A stretch of DNA of 64,000 nucleotides, taken from contig JAODUO010000187.1 of NCBI GenBank assembly GCA_025642075.2, forward strand, positions 1-64,000, written 5' to 3'. Origin of the DNA: Ridgeia piscesae. Taxonomy: Eukaryota > Annelida > Polychaeta > Sabellida > Siboglinidae. Below, one piece after another: positions 42,855 through 54,961 of the stretch. A program made the translations under genes and the position numbers. A model generated the notes under the pieces. That model saw only the letters and a program-made list of their open reading frames with translations, was not told the DNA's origin and did no database searches. Every line of letters begins with the position of its first letter. Position 1 is the first letter of the stretch.

Positions 42855-45800
42855 TGTTAATGTGAGGTTACACGAGCAATTAATCATTGATCGGCCAGCT
42901 CGATGTCGTGTAATATCGTTGTAGAAAAATCGGTCATGTAAACGTTATCGCAAGACAGATTAATGTGACCAGTTTATGGTTGTGTTTGTGTCACCACATT
43001 TAGGACTCGCCTGACATTTCTCTGCACGTGTGAGACTAGTCGACGACTGGATATCATTATGTGCGATATCATGAATTGTATTCGTGAGTGCAAATGTCAG
43101 TAACGAGTACACTGAACGTGCAAGTCTCATTATTATGTTTAATTTTAAGCCATGTAAAGAAATTCATTTGGTCAATTTCTTCGTCTACACTTTTCAGAGA
43201 CTGAAAGTGAACAGAAATCCCAGAACGAGGCGAAGTCTCTGGATGTCCGCCCTCACTGCTCGTGCATCAAAGACAGGGTGAGAGAGGGAGAGGGAGAGGG
43301 AGAGGGAGAGGGAGAGGGAGAGGGAGAGGGAGAGGGAGAGGGAGAGGGAGAGGGAGAGGGAGAAAGGACAGGGAGACGTAGAGTAGAGAGCTGCCAGCCC
43401 CGCCCAGACGGCGGGTATAACCGACAGCCGATAGGCATCGAGATTAACACGCATATATCTTAATTTAAACCTATAGATAACAGAGTACGGAAATGCTTGG
43501 GTTTATTTATATCTTGCTCACGTAGCTGGCTCACATATAAGTGATCGTAAATAATACAACCAATGTACAGCAAGCGTATATTATATTATATATAATTATG
43601 CACAATATGACCTAATAAAACACGGTAACATGAAGACCGTGTCTGGCGCTCACAGAAACCACAAGATAGACGGCCAGGTGTGTCGTATCGTGTATGTGTG
43701 TGATGGTGTACGTATGTACACAGTACACAGTCGAGGCAGCGCTCTTATTCCCACGCTCTCTGGCAGCGAGACGACGCTGAAGAAATGTTCAGGTTCCACA
43801 CCACGGAACTCTTTCTAACATCTCTTTATTGCCTTCACATTATAATATGTTTTCCACATTGAAACCGTTTTCAATAATAATACAAAACAGAAGAGATATA
43901 TGTGAAATATATCACGAGTGCAAAAAACCGTGTTTGAGGCAAGATTCCTCCCACCCCTCAATAGGGTCCGTGGCATTTATTTTATGTTTTTTCGGTTCTC
44001 GGAGTTGGAGGGCAGAACCCCCGATGTCTGTATACTATTATTTGGGGCATTGAGTTCCCTTAAGTAAGAATAAGCATTCATAAACTTGTAATTTTGCAGT
44101 TATGATTCTGTCATACGATTGTCAAGTGATTCGGCTATCAATTACTGCGAAACTCCCAAGGAATCCTTTGACAGCGTATTGCCACCTCTACACCGTGTTA
44201 GTACGCGCTCTGATCGCTAGTTGAAGCCGCTAGTTGAGTTAGCTGGGGCTACACACGGCTGATTTCCCTAGGTGCACAGGAATGCGTTGAATAATAATAA
44301 AAAAGCGACACTGGCTGATAAGTTGACATACACAGACTCCAGACGTGTTGATTTGACAACTATTAATCAAGTACTACAACTGAACGCATCTGGCTTGACT
44401 CTCAAAGGCCCCCTTATATCCATGAGCAAGGTACATATGGTGACAGAAAACCAATGACAACAGTCGCCATCATTAAAGTTTCGACAACACTAGCTGAATA
44501 CTGCATAATTGTCGATGTTTTGTTTTAATCAAACGCGATCTCAGAATACGAAACATTGCTATATATAACAATGGATGAATAATGCATCGTGAAATGGCGA
44601 AATTGGAATACTCTGTGATGAAGTTCTGCGAATTAACCGATGTATACATAATGCCACACGATGAGCTAATTGTATACAACGCGGTATATAGGGATGTTAA
44701 CGTTTTCACCATAGACGATTCGCTCCTTCGCGGCCAAACATTTAGGGATTAATCAAAGAGCCCACGAAAGTTCAGTATCCAATCCTCAGGATTGCTCAAA
44801 ACACTTGACACTTTACTTCCTGACAGACCTGTTCAGTCGAACACCACCTGGGTTTATCTGGGAAGCATTCAGCTACGCGGCAATTAATTCGCGAAGACTA
44901 CTCGTACACACATATTCACCACTGTATATAGCCAGCTTATCATTCATACAACTGATTGAAGTGGAGCAATGTAGAATGGAGAAACTTGTCCAAGGTTTTA
45001 CACGGCAGAGAGTCCGATGCTCTACCCTAGAACCACCGCACTACTACGTAAGATACTTTAAATACTTTAGCAAATACTTTAAAGGACACGGCGCCTGTGC
45101 CATGGATTGGGGATCATGACGTGGACCTAGTACGTATGACGCGGCCACGTAGTACGTATGATGCGGCTACGTAGAACGTATGACGCGGCTACGTAGTACG
45201 TATGACGCGGCCACGTAGTACGTATGACGCGGCCACGTAGTACGTATGACGCGGCTGCGTAGTACGTATGACGCGGCTACGTAGTACGTATGACGCGGCC
45301 ACGTAGTACGTATGACACAGCCACGTAGTACGTATGACATGGCTACGTAGTACGTCTGATACGGCCACATAGTACGTCTGACACGGCAACGTAGTATGAC
45401 TGATAAAGCCAAGTAGTCGCCACTGTATCACGGTGCAGTGCACAAAGAAGAGACCACAGTTGCAGTCGCTAAAACCACATTCCACATTACATTACACTGC
45501 GTTTTCGACGCGGGAACCGTTGTTCCGTTGTCAAAGAAATACACCCCAGACACAGTTCGTGACGTCAGAACTACATCATTTAGGCCTACTCTGATTCTGA
45601 CTAAGTTTATTGAGTAACTTTGTGTAAAACACAAAATTAACGACAAACAGTTGGGAGGTATGACAGTCTGAAGTGCCTCACAAGTGGCAGGACGCCGCCG
45701 TTGTAGTGGACACTTTGTCCGAGGGCTGTTTTTTGACTACTACAAAGTCTCTGATAAAAATAATCACCTATTCTAATAAATATAGCCTGACTAGGGGGCG

Positions 45801-48800
45801 AAAAGGGAGAGCATATTGGGGGGAAACACGGAAAGAAGCCAAAAGGGTAGAGAGAAAACCAGAAGGAACAGGGGAGATGCACTGTGGAGTGCCGAGGGCC
45901 ACGAGGTCAGAGGGCGAGGGGGACGAGGTCAGAGGGCGAGGGGGACGAGGTCAGAGGGCGAGGGGGACGAGGTCAGAGGGCGAGGGGGACGCTAGCTGTG
46001 GATTACGGCATGCATATGAACGTATTTTGGGAGTTGTGTTCTACCATGGTAAATGGACTCGAGCTGTGGATTGTGACTTGCAGGTGAACGTGCTGTGGGA
46101 GCTGTGTTCCGTCGACTCTCCGCCCCCCGCCTCTTCCCCCGACACCCCGGACAGTCGCCGTGCCACGGACACGCCCCGGCCCCGGCTCGTGTGTGTGCTT
46201 GACGCCAGCCTCAGCATGCGCGAGTCGTACGGCCCGGACGAACGACTCTCGAAGATCGACCGCGTGAAGATCTTCGCGCAGCTGCTGGTGAAGACGATGA
46301 GCAGTGACGACTGGCTCGGCCTCGTCACCTACGGCACTGACGCTAGGGTCGTGCTGCCGCTGCAAAAGCTCACGGACGAGGTGAAGGTGAGAGCATACCG
46401 AGGTCGGGTAAAGAGATAGATAATAAGTTTATTATATGGCAAGTTTACATGGATTGTACTTGTATATTCACCATAAAGTCAATAATTCCGCACAATATCA
46501 ATCTATCATACAATTGTAAAACATCTTATTAAAATAATCACTGAAACAGTTGTACGTGATACAATTAAACATGTACATTAAAAATACGATTAACTTAAAA
46601 AAGTATTCTAAGATATATTAAAAAGGATAGTAAAATTAAACTGCCTGCAGAAATACGTGCACGTCAGTAACCGTTCTAACAATTTACCAGACACCACGGA
46701 ATTAAAAGAGTTGTTATAACGATTTGTTTTCGCCCTTGGAACTGGTAACTCATTACACGGTCTCATGGGTTAAGGCACATTTCGACCATTTGATGATAGC
46801 GCATTCAGTTTGTGGTGACTGCTTCATTTTGAGCGAATTATGAGTAAGATAATTCTCTGTTTCACGGTGGATGGGTGGAATGGGATTGGGAAGGAATGGA
46901 CGTCAATAGAGAATGCCGGGAAGAGGGAGGGACGAGGGAAAGAGAAACTGATACTTAAAACCCCCAACACGGCTGAAGAATGCCAAAAACATGTTACGTA
47001 TCCCTACACAAATGTGTCGTTTTACAAGTTATGCCAATGAGAACGCAGTCGGAAAGTAGCAGTGTACATTGTTGCTGAAGCAATGTTGATAAATCTAGTT
47101 ACAAAGTCTCACCCCGCAGGAGAAGGCAGTGAAGGCCATTGACGAGATCTCAGCCAACGGCCCGACCAACATCTCGGCCGGGGTGTCTGCCGCCATCGAC
47201 CAGTTCAGAGCCGAGTTCAAACGGAGGTGAATCTACGAGAGTTATAAACCGATGCAGTTTTCATAAACGAATCACACGCACGCACGCACGCACGCACACA
47301 CGCACACACGCACGCACGCACGCACGGGCGCCCAAACACACCCAAGCCTTTCTTGTCCATTGCCAAAATACGTAATTTCTAATGTAGTAATCGACAATAC
47401 ACAATGAATCCGTTGTAAACACAGGTTGGTAGGTCTGAGTGTTCGTACAAACCCTCATCCGCGGGTTTGTTTTACAACAATTACAAAATAACATCGTAAC
47501 ATTTGTCAGCCAGGTTCAAATGGCTCAGAATATTGAAGTGAAACAGTTGTCGGTTGACAGTTTAGCTATTGGACATATTTTGGCACATATGGGCTAAAGA
47601 CGTTGAACAGTAGAAACAGAATCGTTGCATCAAACCGTTTATCTCAAATAACCAAACCTAAGCTGGACATATGCCTAGACCTACTTTCGTTTTCTACAGA
47701 CAGAACACCAAATGTTGGCACATTTGCGCACGCACAGATAACTATATATTAACATAAAGTCATAATATATACAGATGATATTGGATTCGTAATTAAAATT
47801 TTCGATTCACCCGCAGTCGGTTCTACGACGACAACGTGCTGTTGTTCACGGACGGCATGCCGACTGTCGGCGTCACCGAACCGGAAGCACTCGTCGAGGA
47901 GATCCGCAACAAAATCGCCTCCCTGCGCGAAGAGTGCTACTACACGTCCGACTACACAGTGCGCTTCATGGCGGCGTCGACGGGCGGCTTCCTGCCGGAC
48001 GTCGCGCACAAGATCAGCCAGACGTTCGGCAGTGACGCCATGTACTACCTCAACGAGTCGAACCTCCTCGAGCTCGGCCTGGTGCAGCCCCTCGTGCTGC
48101 GACAGACCTGCTTCCTCTCACACGTCGAGGTCGGCGTGCGCGCGCTCAACGGCGTGACGCTAGACAAGGAGCGCATGCGCAGCGAGTACCGCCAGAACGT
48201 GTCGCGCGTGCGCAGTGAGCAGGTGGAGGACGACGCGACGACCTTGTACTACATCTACGACGTGGCGGGCGACGTGCCACGGGTCATCAACTGCTGCCTC
48301 GCCATCCCGCAGAAGAAGAAGCGAGCGCTGAAGAAGAAGGACGTTCTCCGCATACAGGTGAAACTGAACTGTCTTAAATCGAATCGAATCGAATAAAATG
48401 TTATATCACAGCAATGCAGTATACAAAACTTCTGTCTTATCAGTATCATCGGAATGCCGAGCTCAGAGACCCACTGAAACAACAGCTTTAAGTAATGTCG
48501 AGATCGATGTGTAGGCAGTTGAAGACGAAGGCTAAGCCATGAAACGAATCTACCATCAGGCCACCCCACCTCACAAGCCGTTGTGTGGGTGATTGGCCAA
48601 GTGCACTGAACAACGGAAAAGGTTCATCCTCCTTCCAATGATAGTGACCTAAATAACTTAGTTCAAATCCTTTCTGCACGTTACGGTCGCATAGTCCTGA
48701 ATCGTGTAACATTCCACGGGAACTGTGATACAATCAGATGGAATTTGCCCAAAATCTTGTCTCTTTCAGTTGAAGTTCCACACATCGCTCTGTGGCCACT

Positions 48801-51296
48801 GGATAAAGCACACCAATGTCGCGCGGGCGCGTACAGGAAGGACCGATAAAACTCGCCTCTACTTCATATGTTCCTAGAAAATAAATGAAACAAATCCGAA
48901 ACGTTGTATGTATGGATCCTATTATCTTCATAAACGAGCTCTACTAAGTTAATTACCAATAAATATGCAATTTTATTCATCAATTGTGTTATAAACCGCC
49001 TGCTATTTACGACAGTTGAAGTACCGAGACAAGAACCAGGTGGTTCGGACGACAGAGCGGACGGTGAGTTACAAGGAGCTCGTGCGCAAGGAGAAACACA
49101 ACGTGGAGACGGAGACGACGTTGGCGCTGAGACACGAGGCCGCCTCCGTCGCACACCGCTGTCTGGTCGAGGCGGCGCATCTTCTCCGCAAGCTGGACAG
49201 GCAGGGCGCACAGAAACTGATGCAGGTAACCACTCCAGATGGCCGTCTCGTGCTTGAGTTTTCTTATGTAAATCCGTATTTGTGACACGGCATTCTATGT
49301 AAAGATTTAAATGTGTTTATGAACTATCTGTAGCATTCTTCTTCCGAGTGGTCCCGCCCTCTAGACTACTCAATATTGATGGTGTGTAGACCTACTTCTG
49401 TAGCCCTTCTGATGTGACACACTATGGCCGAATCGTGCGTTTCACGACACACGTATATACGACATGACAAAAACTATTTGGATACAGGGCCATCGCAAAT
49501 GTTGCTTTGGAAGGCATTGGCGGCCATTTTTAAGATGGCTGCCAAAAACTTATTTTCCTCATCTCTTAATAACTGCGTCATCCAGAGCAGTAATTTTGGT
49601 CCAAAACATAGGTTTCGAGGTCATAGATTTCAAATGTGTTAGGTTTGACCTTCTCCGACATTCACATCATACATAAAAAAAATACAAGATAATAGAATAC
49701 CCACCCCAAGAGATATATGACTGAGCCTATATACACACAATTCATCAAACAGATATGGAATATAGCCGCATATGTCCTAAAATAACTATGCACTGATACA
49801 TGTTTGACTGGCATTGTAATCTTACCTGTACTTTACCTAACCGTCTGGTTTCAGTTTGTGCTGTCTTTCGACATACATCTGGTTTCAGTTTGTGCTGTCT
49901 TTCGACATACATCTGGTTTCAGTTTGTGCTGTCTTTCGACATACATCTGGTTTCAGTTTGTGCTGTCTTTCGACATACATCTGGTTTCAGTTTGTGCTGT
50001 CTTTCGACATACATCTGGTTTCAGTTTATGCTGTCTTTTGACATACATATGGTTTCAGTTTGTGTTATCTTTCGACATACATCTGGTTTCAGTTTGTGCT
50101 GTCTTTCAACATACATCTGGTTTCAGTTTGTGTTGTCTCTCGCCACGTCTCTGGCTTCAATATGTAGACACTTCTTAAGCTTATCAACGGCACTAGGATA
50201 TTTGATAGTGGCAATTTAGAACATAGCTGCACTATTTTGAATCGTATATAAATTATTTGTAATTGGTGTTATATTTTGCTACAACTTCTAGGTTCGTGAG
50301 TATACATGTGGCATAGAATAAACGTAAAATAGTAGTAGTAGTAGCTGTAGTAGTAGTAGTAGTAGTAGTAGCAGTAGCAGTAGCAGTAGCAGTAGCAGTA
50401 GCAGTAGCAGTAGCAGTAACAGTAGCAGTAGCAGTAGTAGCAGTAGTAGCAGTAGTAGCAGTAGTAGCAGTAGCAGTAGCAGTAGCAGTAGCAGTAGCAG
50501 TAGCAGTAGTAGTAGTAGTAGTAGTAGCTGTAGTAGTAGTAGTAGTAGTAGTAGTAATAGTAATAGTAATAGTAGCAGTAGCAGTAGCAGTAGCAGTAGC
50601 AGTAGTAGTAGGAGGAGGAGGAAGAGGAGGAGGAGCAGCAGCAGCAGCAATAGCAGCAGCAGCAGCAATAGCAGCAGCAGCAATAGCAGCAGCAGCAGCA
50701 ATAGCAGCAGTAAATTGCATTTATAATAATAAGCATAACTAACTGATTTTATCCTACAGCGCGCTGTTGACGACATCCGGGACCTTGGCGAGTACCAGAA
50801 GGAGACGCTCCACGCGGGCGAGCTGGCCCAGGAGGAGATGTCGGTGTACTTGGAGGCTATTGTCACGAACCTGGAGGCGTGCTCCCAACAAGTGGGTAAC
50901 ATCGCCGTCAACTGGGACGAGTCGTGGGCGCGTCTGTCGGCCATGGCGACGTCCTTCTCCCGTCACTCCCCGCCTGCATACGGCGTCTTTGTCGACGACA
51001 CCAAACTCTTCTCGTCGCCCGCCGTCAACGCGAGACTTCACGAGATCTGCTACGACCTGAAGGAGATCTACAGTGCGATGGGGCTGGCGACTGGGGCCCT
51101 GGACGACCGACAGACGCGACTAGAGCCGCCGCCACCGACGCCGCCTGAGAAACTCGTCGCAGACGACTTTGACTTCGCCGACGGCATGACGCTACTGGTC
51201 GGCCGCCTCGGCCAGGCGGTGGACGCGGGGAGCCGCGGTAAGGGAAGCGACCGTGTTGACGACACGACACCAAGCAAACTGGAACAGTGCGCATGA
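41943..51296 (+). CDS. Intracellular von Willebrand A domain protein (Vwaint-like), function unknown
   Basis: Seven exons: 41943-41979, 43198-43277, 46084-46386, 47120-47226, 47817-48357, 49016-49225, 50760-51296; 604 residues, phases all fit. No signal peptide (MASSLLSRYTDPETESEQKS), so cytosolic or nuclear. The VWA domain spans about 74-245 with an intact metal-binding MIDAS: D79-A-S-L-S (VLDASLSMRESY), T156 (GPTNIS) and D188 (LLFTDGMPTVG). After it come a beta-rich segment with a basic KKKRALKKKD stretch and a helical region (ETTLALRHEAASVAHRCL), in the order seen in VWA-Vwaint proteins of eukaryotes; that family match is by eye. The last exon is 179 codons with a disordered acidic tail. 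The start has a good context (GGGATGG). Exons 1 and 2 are short and rest on phase and acceptor quality; exons 3-7 are secure. CpG-rich codon use in exons 4-7 differs from the AT-rich introns. Confidence 0.85.
42706..42852. repeat. (ACGC)n-(AC)n microsatellite
   Basis: About 90 bp of ACGC repeats followed by CA repeats in intron 1 of the VWA gene. The rest of that intron shows no other feature. Confidence 0.95.
43278..43362. repeat. (GAGAGG)n array at the VWA-gene exon 2 donor
   Basis: The intron begins GTGAGAGAGGGAGAGGGAGA and the hexamer then runs for about 80 bp, so the 5' splice site is the first unit of the array. Confidence 0.93.
43363..45127. other. VWA-gene intron 2, unique part
   Basis: Mixed-composition DNA with several open frames of 60-105 codons on both strands, none with recognisable protein features or splice links. 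No mobile element was identified. Confidence 0.6.
45128..45410. repeat. 22-bp minisatellite, about 13 copies
   Basis: Unit ACGTAGTACGTATGACGCGG plus CC/CT. Rich in CpG and in the palindrome TACGTA; the right-hand copies decay to ACATAGTACGTCTGACACGG. It lies in VWA-gene intron 2. Confidence 0.93.
45898..45990. repeat. 24-bp G-rich repeat, about 4 copies
   Basis: GGACGAGGTCAGAGGGCGAG plus GGGG, near-perfect, about 95 bp upstream of VWA exon 3. An open frame runs through it, but the exon 3 acceptor (46083) and phase show that it is intronic. Confidence 0.85.
49855..50155. repeat. 34-bp minisatellite in VWA-gene intron 6, about 9 copies
   Basis: Unit TTTGTGCTGTCTTTCGACAT plus ACATCTGGTTTCAG. 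Each copy ends in a good acceptor-like CTGGTTTCAG. It lies mid-intron and no matching exon boundary was found. Confidence 0.92.
50328..50712. repeat. (GTA/GCA) trinucleotide tract
   Basis: About 385 bp of GTAGTA, GCAGTA, GGAGGA and GCAGCAATA repeats in VWA intron 6, ending about 45 bp before the exon 7 acceptor. Frames through it (poly-Leu, poly-Tyr/Cys, poly-Thr/Ala) are not genes. Confidence 0.95.
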
Positions 51297-52035
51297 CGCC
51301 ATTCGTGCTTGGCACAGGCTGTCGCCACGTCATGGTGTGACTTTCGTTTTTTATGCTAGATAATTAAAATAATGTTTGTTTTAAGACATTGTTGACATCG
51401 CCATTCGTCGATGTTGTGCTGCGGGATCTCGACCTATGACGAGGGACTGTGGTGACTCTCACTTACGCTAGTTCGACCATCTGCCAGTGTAATAGACCAT
51501 ATTTACCAATATGTTGATAGCATTATCGAATCTGATTTTTATTTATGTATTGATGTAGAGTTGTAAGAAAAGGTACCAACGATAAACGTAATAGTAAATA
51601 ATCACACCGTCACAGTTGAGACTGCGTTAACAGTGGGCATTATCAAGGTAACGTTTCTGACTGAATTATTTGTTTTACCCTTTGTGCATATGGCAATCAT
51701 CCTCGTTTACGGTGGTCGGGGTTATTATTATCTAGTGTTAGTCATCACGACAGCAAAATGAGATCACGAAAGAGCAGTATAAATCAAGTTGCCATTAGTG
51801 GCGTCTCAGTTACTTCACCTAATGTATGGTAGCCATGACCATTTGTGATGTTGGCATATCAATAACATAACCCAAAGTCGTAATGAATATTTTTGTTCTT
51901 AATGCAAAATTGCTTTGGAAATGTTTGCTAAAAAGGTGAAAGAAGTAATCTTCACAATAGTTATAATCCGTGTAGTACATATATCAGCTAACTAAAACAA
52001 ACGTTGGAGTTTGATATCACATATTTATTATTTAT

Positions 52036-52075
<40 letters not shown>

Positions 52076-52190
52076 ACTATTATAATTTTACCAATTTGGT
52101 GAACGCACATTTGTATTCAGTTGCAGGAAGAAGTTCTTGTATGGTCTTAGAAGAAGTATGTTTTTTTTATATGTAAAGATATATATATAT

Positions 52191-52229
<39 letters not shown>

Positions 52230-52576
52230 TGAACTGTATGTATTAAATTGTTTCTTTTACTTGCATATATAGCAAACAGAATATATTGTAAGCAATTATG
52301 CTACATGGATATTTGTTAACCTATTTATATTTGGTGTAGTTTGTGCAAAGTGTAAAAATGTGTAATACAGAAAACATGTGTCAGAAACATTCATTTTATG
52401 TATTTTCATAATAACACAGTATCATTTGTTACCAAAGGTAGCACGTGTCAATAAACGTAACCAACACATACATTTTAACGTTATAATGTATACAGTTATA
52501 TATTTTTTATCGACATATCATTTGATGTAATGTGTGTATGTACATACATAAACACACACACCCACACACACACGCG

Positions 52577-52633
<57 letters not shown>

Positions 52634-52703
52634 ACATATATACATATATACATACATACATATATACAAACTTAAATACATACAATAATACATACATACA
52701 GTA

Positions 52704-52734
<31 letters not shown>

Positions 52735-53104
52735 CATACATAATACATACAATAATACATGCATACATAGTACATACATACAATTGATACAACCATACAT
52801 ACATATATACATACACGCACTCACAATACATACATACATACATAGTTACATACATACAATTAAGCCTACATGAGAACGCATGCGCGCACACACCCACATA
52901 CAAATCCCAAACTCTTCTTCATCATAAGTGCATACTCTGGAGTATGTCCACACTGTTATGTTCATAGAATGTCTGAAACGATATTTATATGTCCTCTGTT
53001 TTGTAATGTAGACCTTGTTGGAATATCGTCAGCATCGTCTGTGTAGGTGACACCTCAACCTGTGACACCCGTCGTAGAGTCGTCTCTGTCAACAGCCTGC
53101 CTCT
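51297..53104. other. Convergent intergenic region after the VWA gene
   Basis: AT-rich DNA after the VWA stop with (TA)n at 52030-52070 and 52180-52230, a compound (CA)n/(TA)n/(CATA)n tract at 52540-52870, and an AATAAA at 52450-52455. The hexamer is a possible but distant poly(A) signal for the plus strand. No gene was recognised. Confidence 0.65.
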
Positions 53105-53828
53105 GAGCGGGTCATCAGGCAAAGCGGGTCATCAGGCAAAGCGGGTCATCAGGCAAAGCGGGTCATCAGGCAAAGCGGGTCATCAGGCAAAGCGGGTCAT
53201 CAGGCAAAGCGGGTCATCAGGCAGTGCGGGTCTTCAGATAGAGCGTGTCATCAGATAGAGCGGGTCTTCAGATAGAGCGTGTCATCAGGCAGAGCGGGTC
53301 ATCAGATAGAGTGGGTCATCAGATAGAGCGGGTCATCAGGCAAAGCGGGTCTTCAGATAGAGCGTGCCATCAGATCGAGCGGGTCATCAGGCAGAGCGGG
53401 TCTTCAGATCGAGCGGGTCATCAGGCAGAGCGGGTCATCAGATAGAGCGGGTCATCAGGCAAAGCGGGTCTTCCGATAGAGCGTGCCATCAGATCGAGCG
53501 GGTCATCATGCAGAGCGGGTCATCAGGCAGAGCGGGTCATCAGATAGAGCGTGCCATCAGATAGAGCGGGTCATCAGATAGAGCGGGTCATCAGGCAGAG
53601 CGGGTCATCAGATAGAGCGGGTCATCAGATAGAGCGGGTCATCAGATAGAGCGGGTCATCAGGTAGAGCGGGTCATCAGGGAGAGCGGGTCATCAGGTAG
53701 AGCGGGTCATCAGGCAAGAGCGGGTATTCAAGTAGAGCGGGTCATCAGGCACAGCGGGTATTCAGGTAGAGCGGGTCATCGGGTAGAGCGGGTCATCAGG
53801 TAGAGCGGGTCATCAGGTAGAGCGCGGG
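53105..53828. repeat. 18-bp minisatellite overlapping the CUB/LDLa gene stop codon, about 40 copies
   Basis: Unit GCGGGTCATCAGATAGAG with GGCAAAGC and GGCAGAGC variants. Read on the minus strand, the last codons of the CUB/LDLa gene (CGC TCT ACC TGA TGA) are the first repeat unit, so the array makes up the stop codon and the start of the 3' UTR. Confidence 0.95.
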
Positions 53829-54889
53829 GTCAGCGCCGGCGAGGATGCAGAGCTGCCCGGGGGTGTTTTCACGGGCGGCACGTCCAGCTTCACGCCGTCT
53901 GACGTCGGCACGACCTTCGAGTCTCCCGCCGGCCTGTGGCGATGCATTCGCGCCCGTTTCTTGGCGTCGTCCACCTGCTTCCGGTACTCGTTCTCAGCGC
54001 GCCGTTTCAGGAAGATCTCGAGGAAGCCGACTCCGAAGAAGACGAGCAAGAAGATACCGACGCCGATAGCAAGGCCAACGAGGAGACGGGTGCCCTGGGC
54101 TGATAGACAGACACGATACGTGGACAACGACGGACTTGTGACAAGAAAAGACACGTATGACATAGAAATACGACTTAAAACTCAAACAAACTATACTCGG
54201 TACTTGCAAACAATAATAACAAATCCAGCTAAAAACGTGATTTTTGCATTATAAAATAGCATAACATAATAACCAGTCTGTTGGATCTATGGGTTTAATT
54301 TGGCGCTTTTATTAAAAGTCAGTTTGTTTATTTATTAAGAAATGTTGCTTGACGCTATAGAATTTATGTGCTCATTTTTATATAGCACTTTCAATAAACT
54401 CGCAAACTAATCGATATTATTACGTCAGAAAAAATGCATATAAATGGTGCATGACACTAAATGTTAATACTCATAGTGGTAGTGCTTAGTGCAATCAGAA
54501 TAAAAAACGTGTCTGTAATCAGAATCGGTATCAACATAGGGCGGGTGAAATTGAATCTGAAAAAGTTTTGTTACTGGCAATGCTATAACGTAGGTGCAAA
54601 CCGAATAACAATATTAGTTGGAATCAGAATTACTGATGTCAAATAAAACATTGGTTTGATACAAACAATGGCTACAGCAAGTGAACCCCAGAGCCCACTG
54701 ATAGAACATCATCGTTACATGAGTGGAGATAACGATGATCCTATCAAGGCGATGGTCATAAGATGATTTATATTTTCCGGGCGTTATAAATGTGACGTTT
54801 CTGAGCATGCGCGATAAATGTAAATTCAACAATGTGCAGCGAAATGCAAAGCATTTATGATATAAATACCACGGGCTGTTCGTTACAAC

Positions 54890-54961
<72 letters not shown>

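Noticed and set aside
46003..46365. Minus-strand frames antisense to VWA exon 3 and similar shadows at 47749-48009, 49007-49288 and 51025-51333
   Set aside because: GC-rich coding exons of the plus-strand VWA gene produce long antisense frames; the plus frame has the intact MIDAS motif and correct splice phases.
50253..50944. Poly-Leu, poly-Tyr/Cys and poly-Thr/Ala frames of 155-218 codons
   Set aside because: Translation of the GTA/GCA trinucleotide tract antisense to VWA exon 7.
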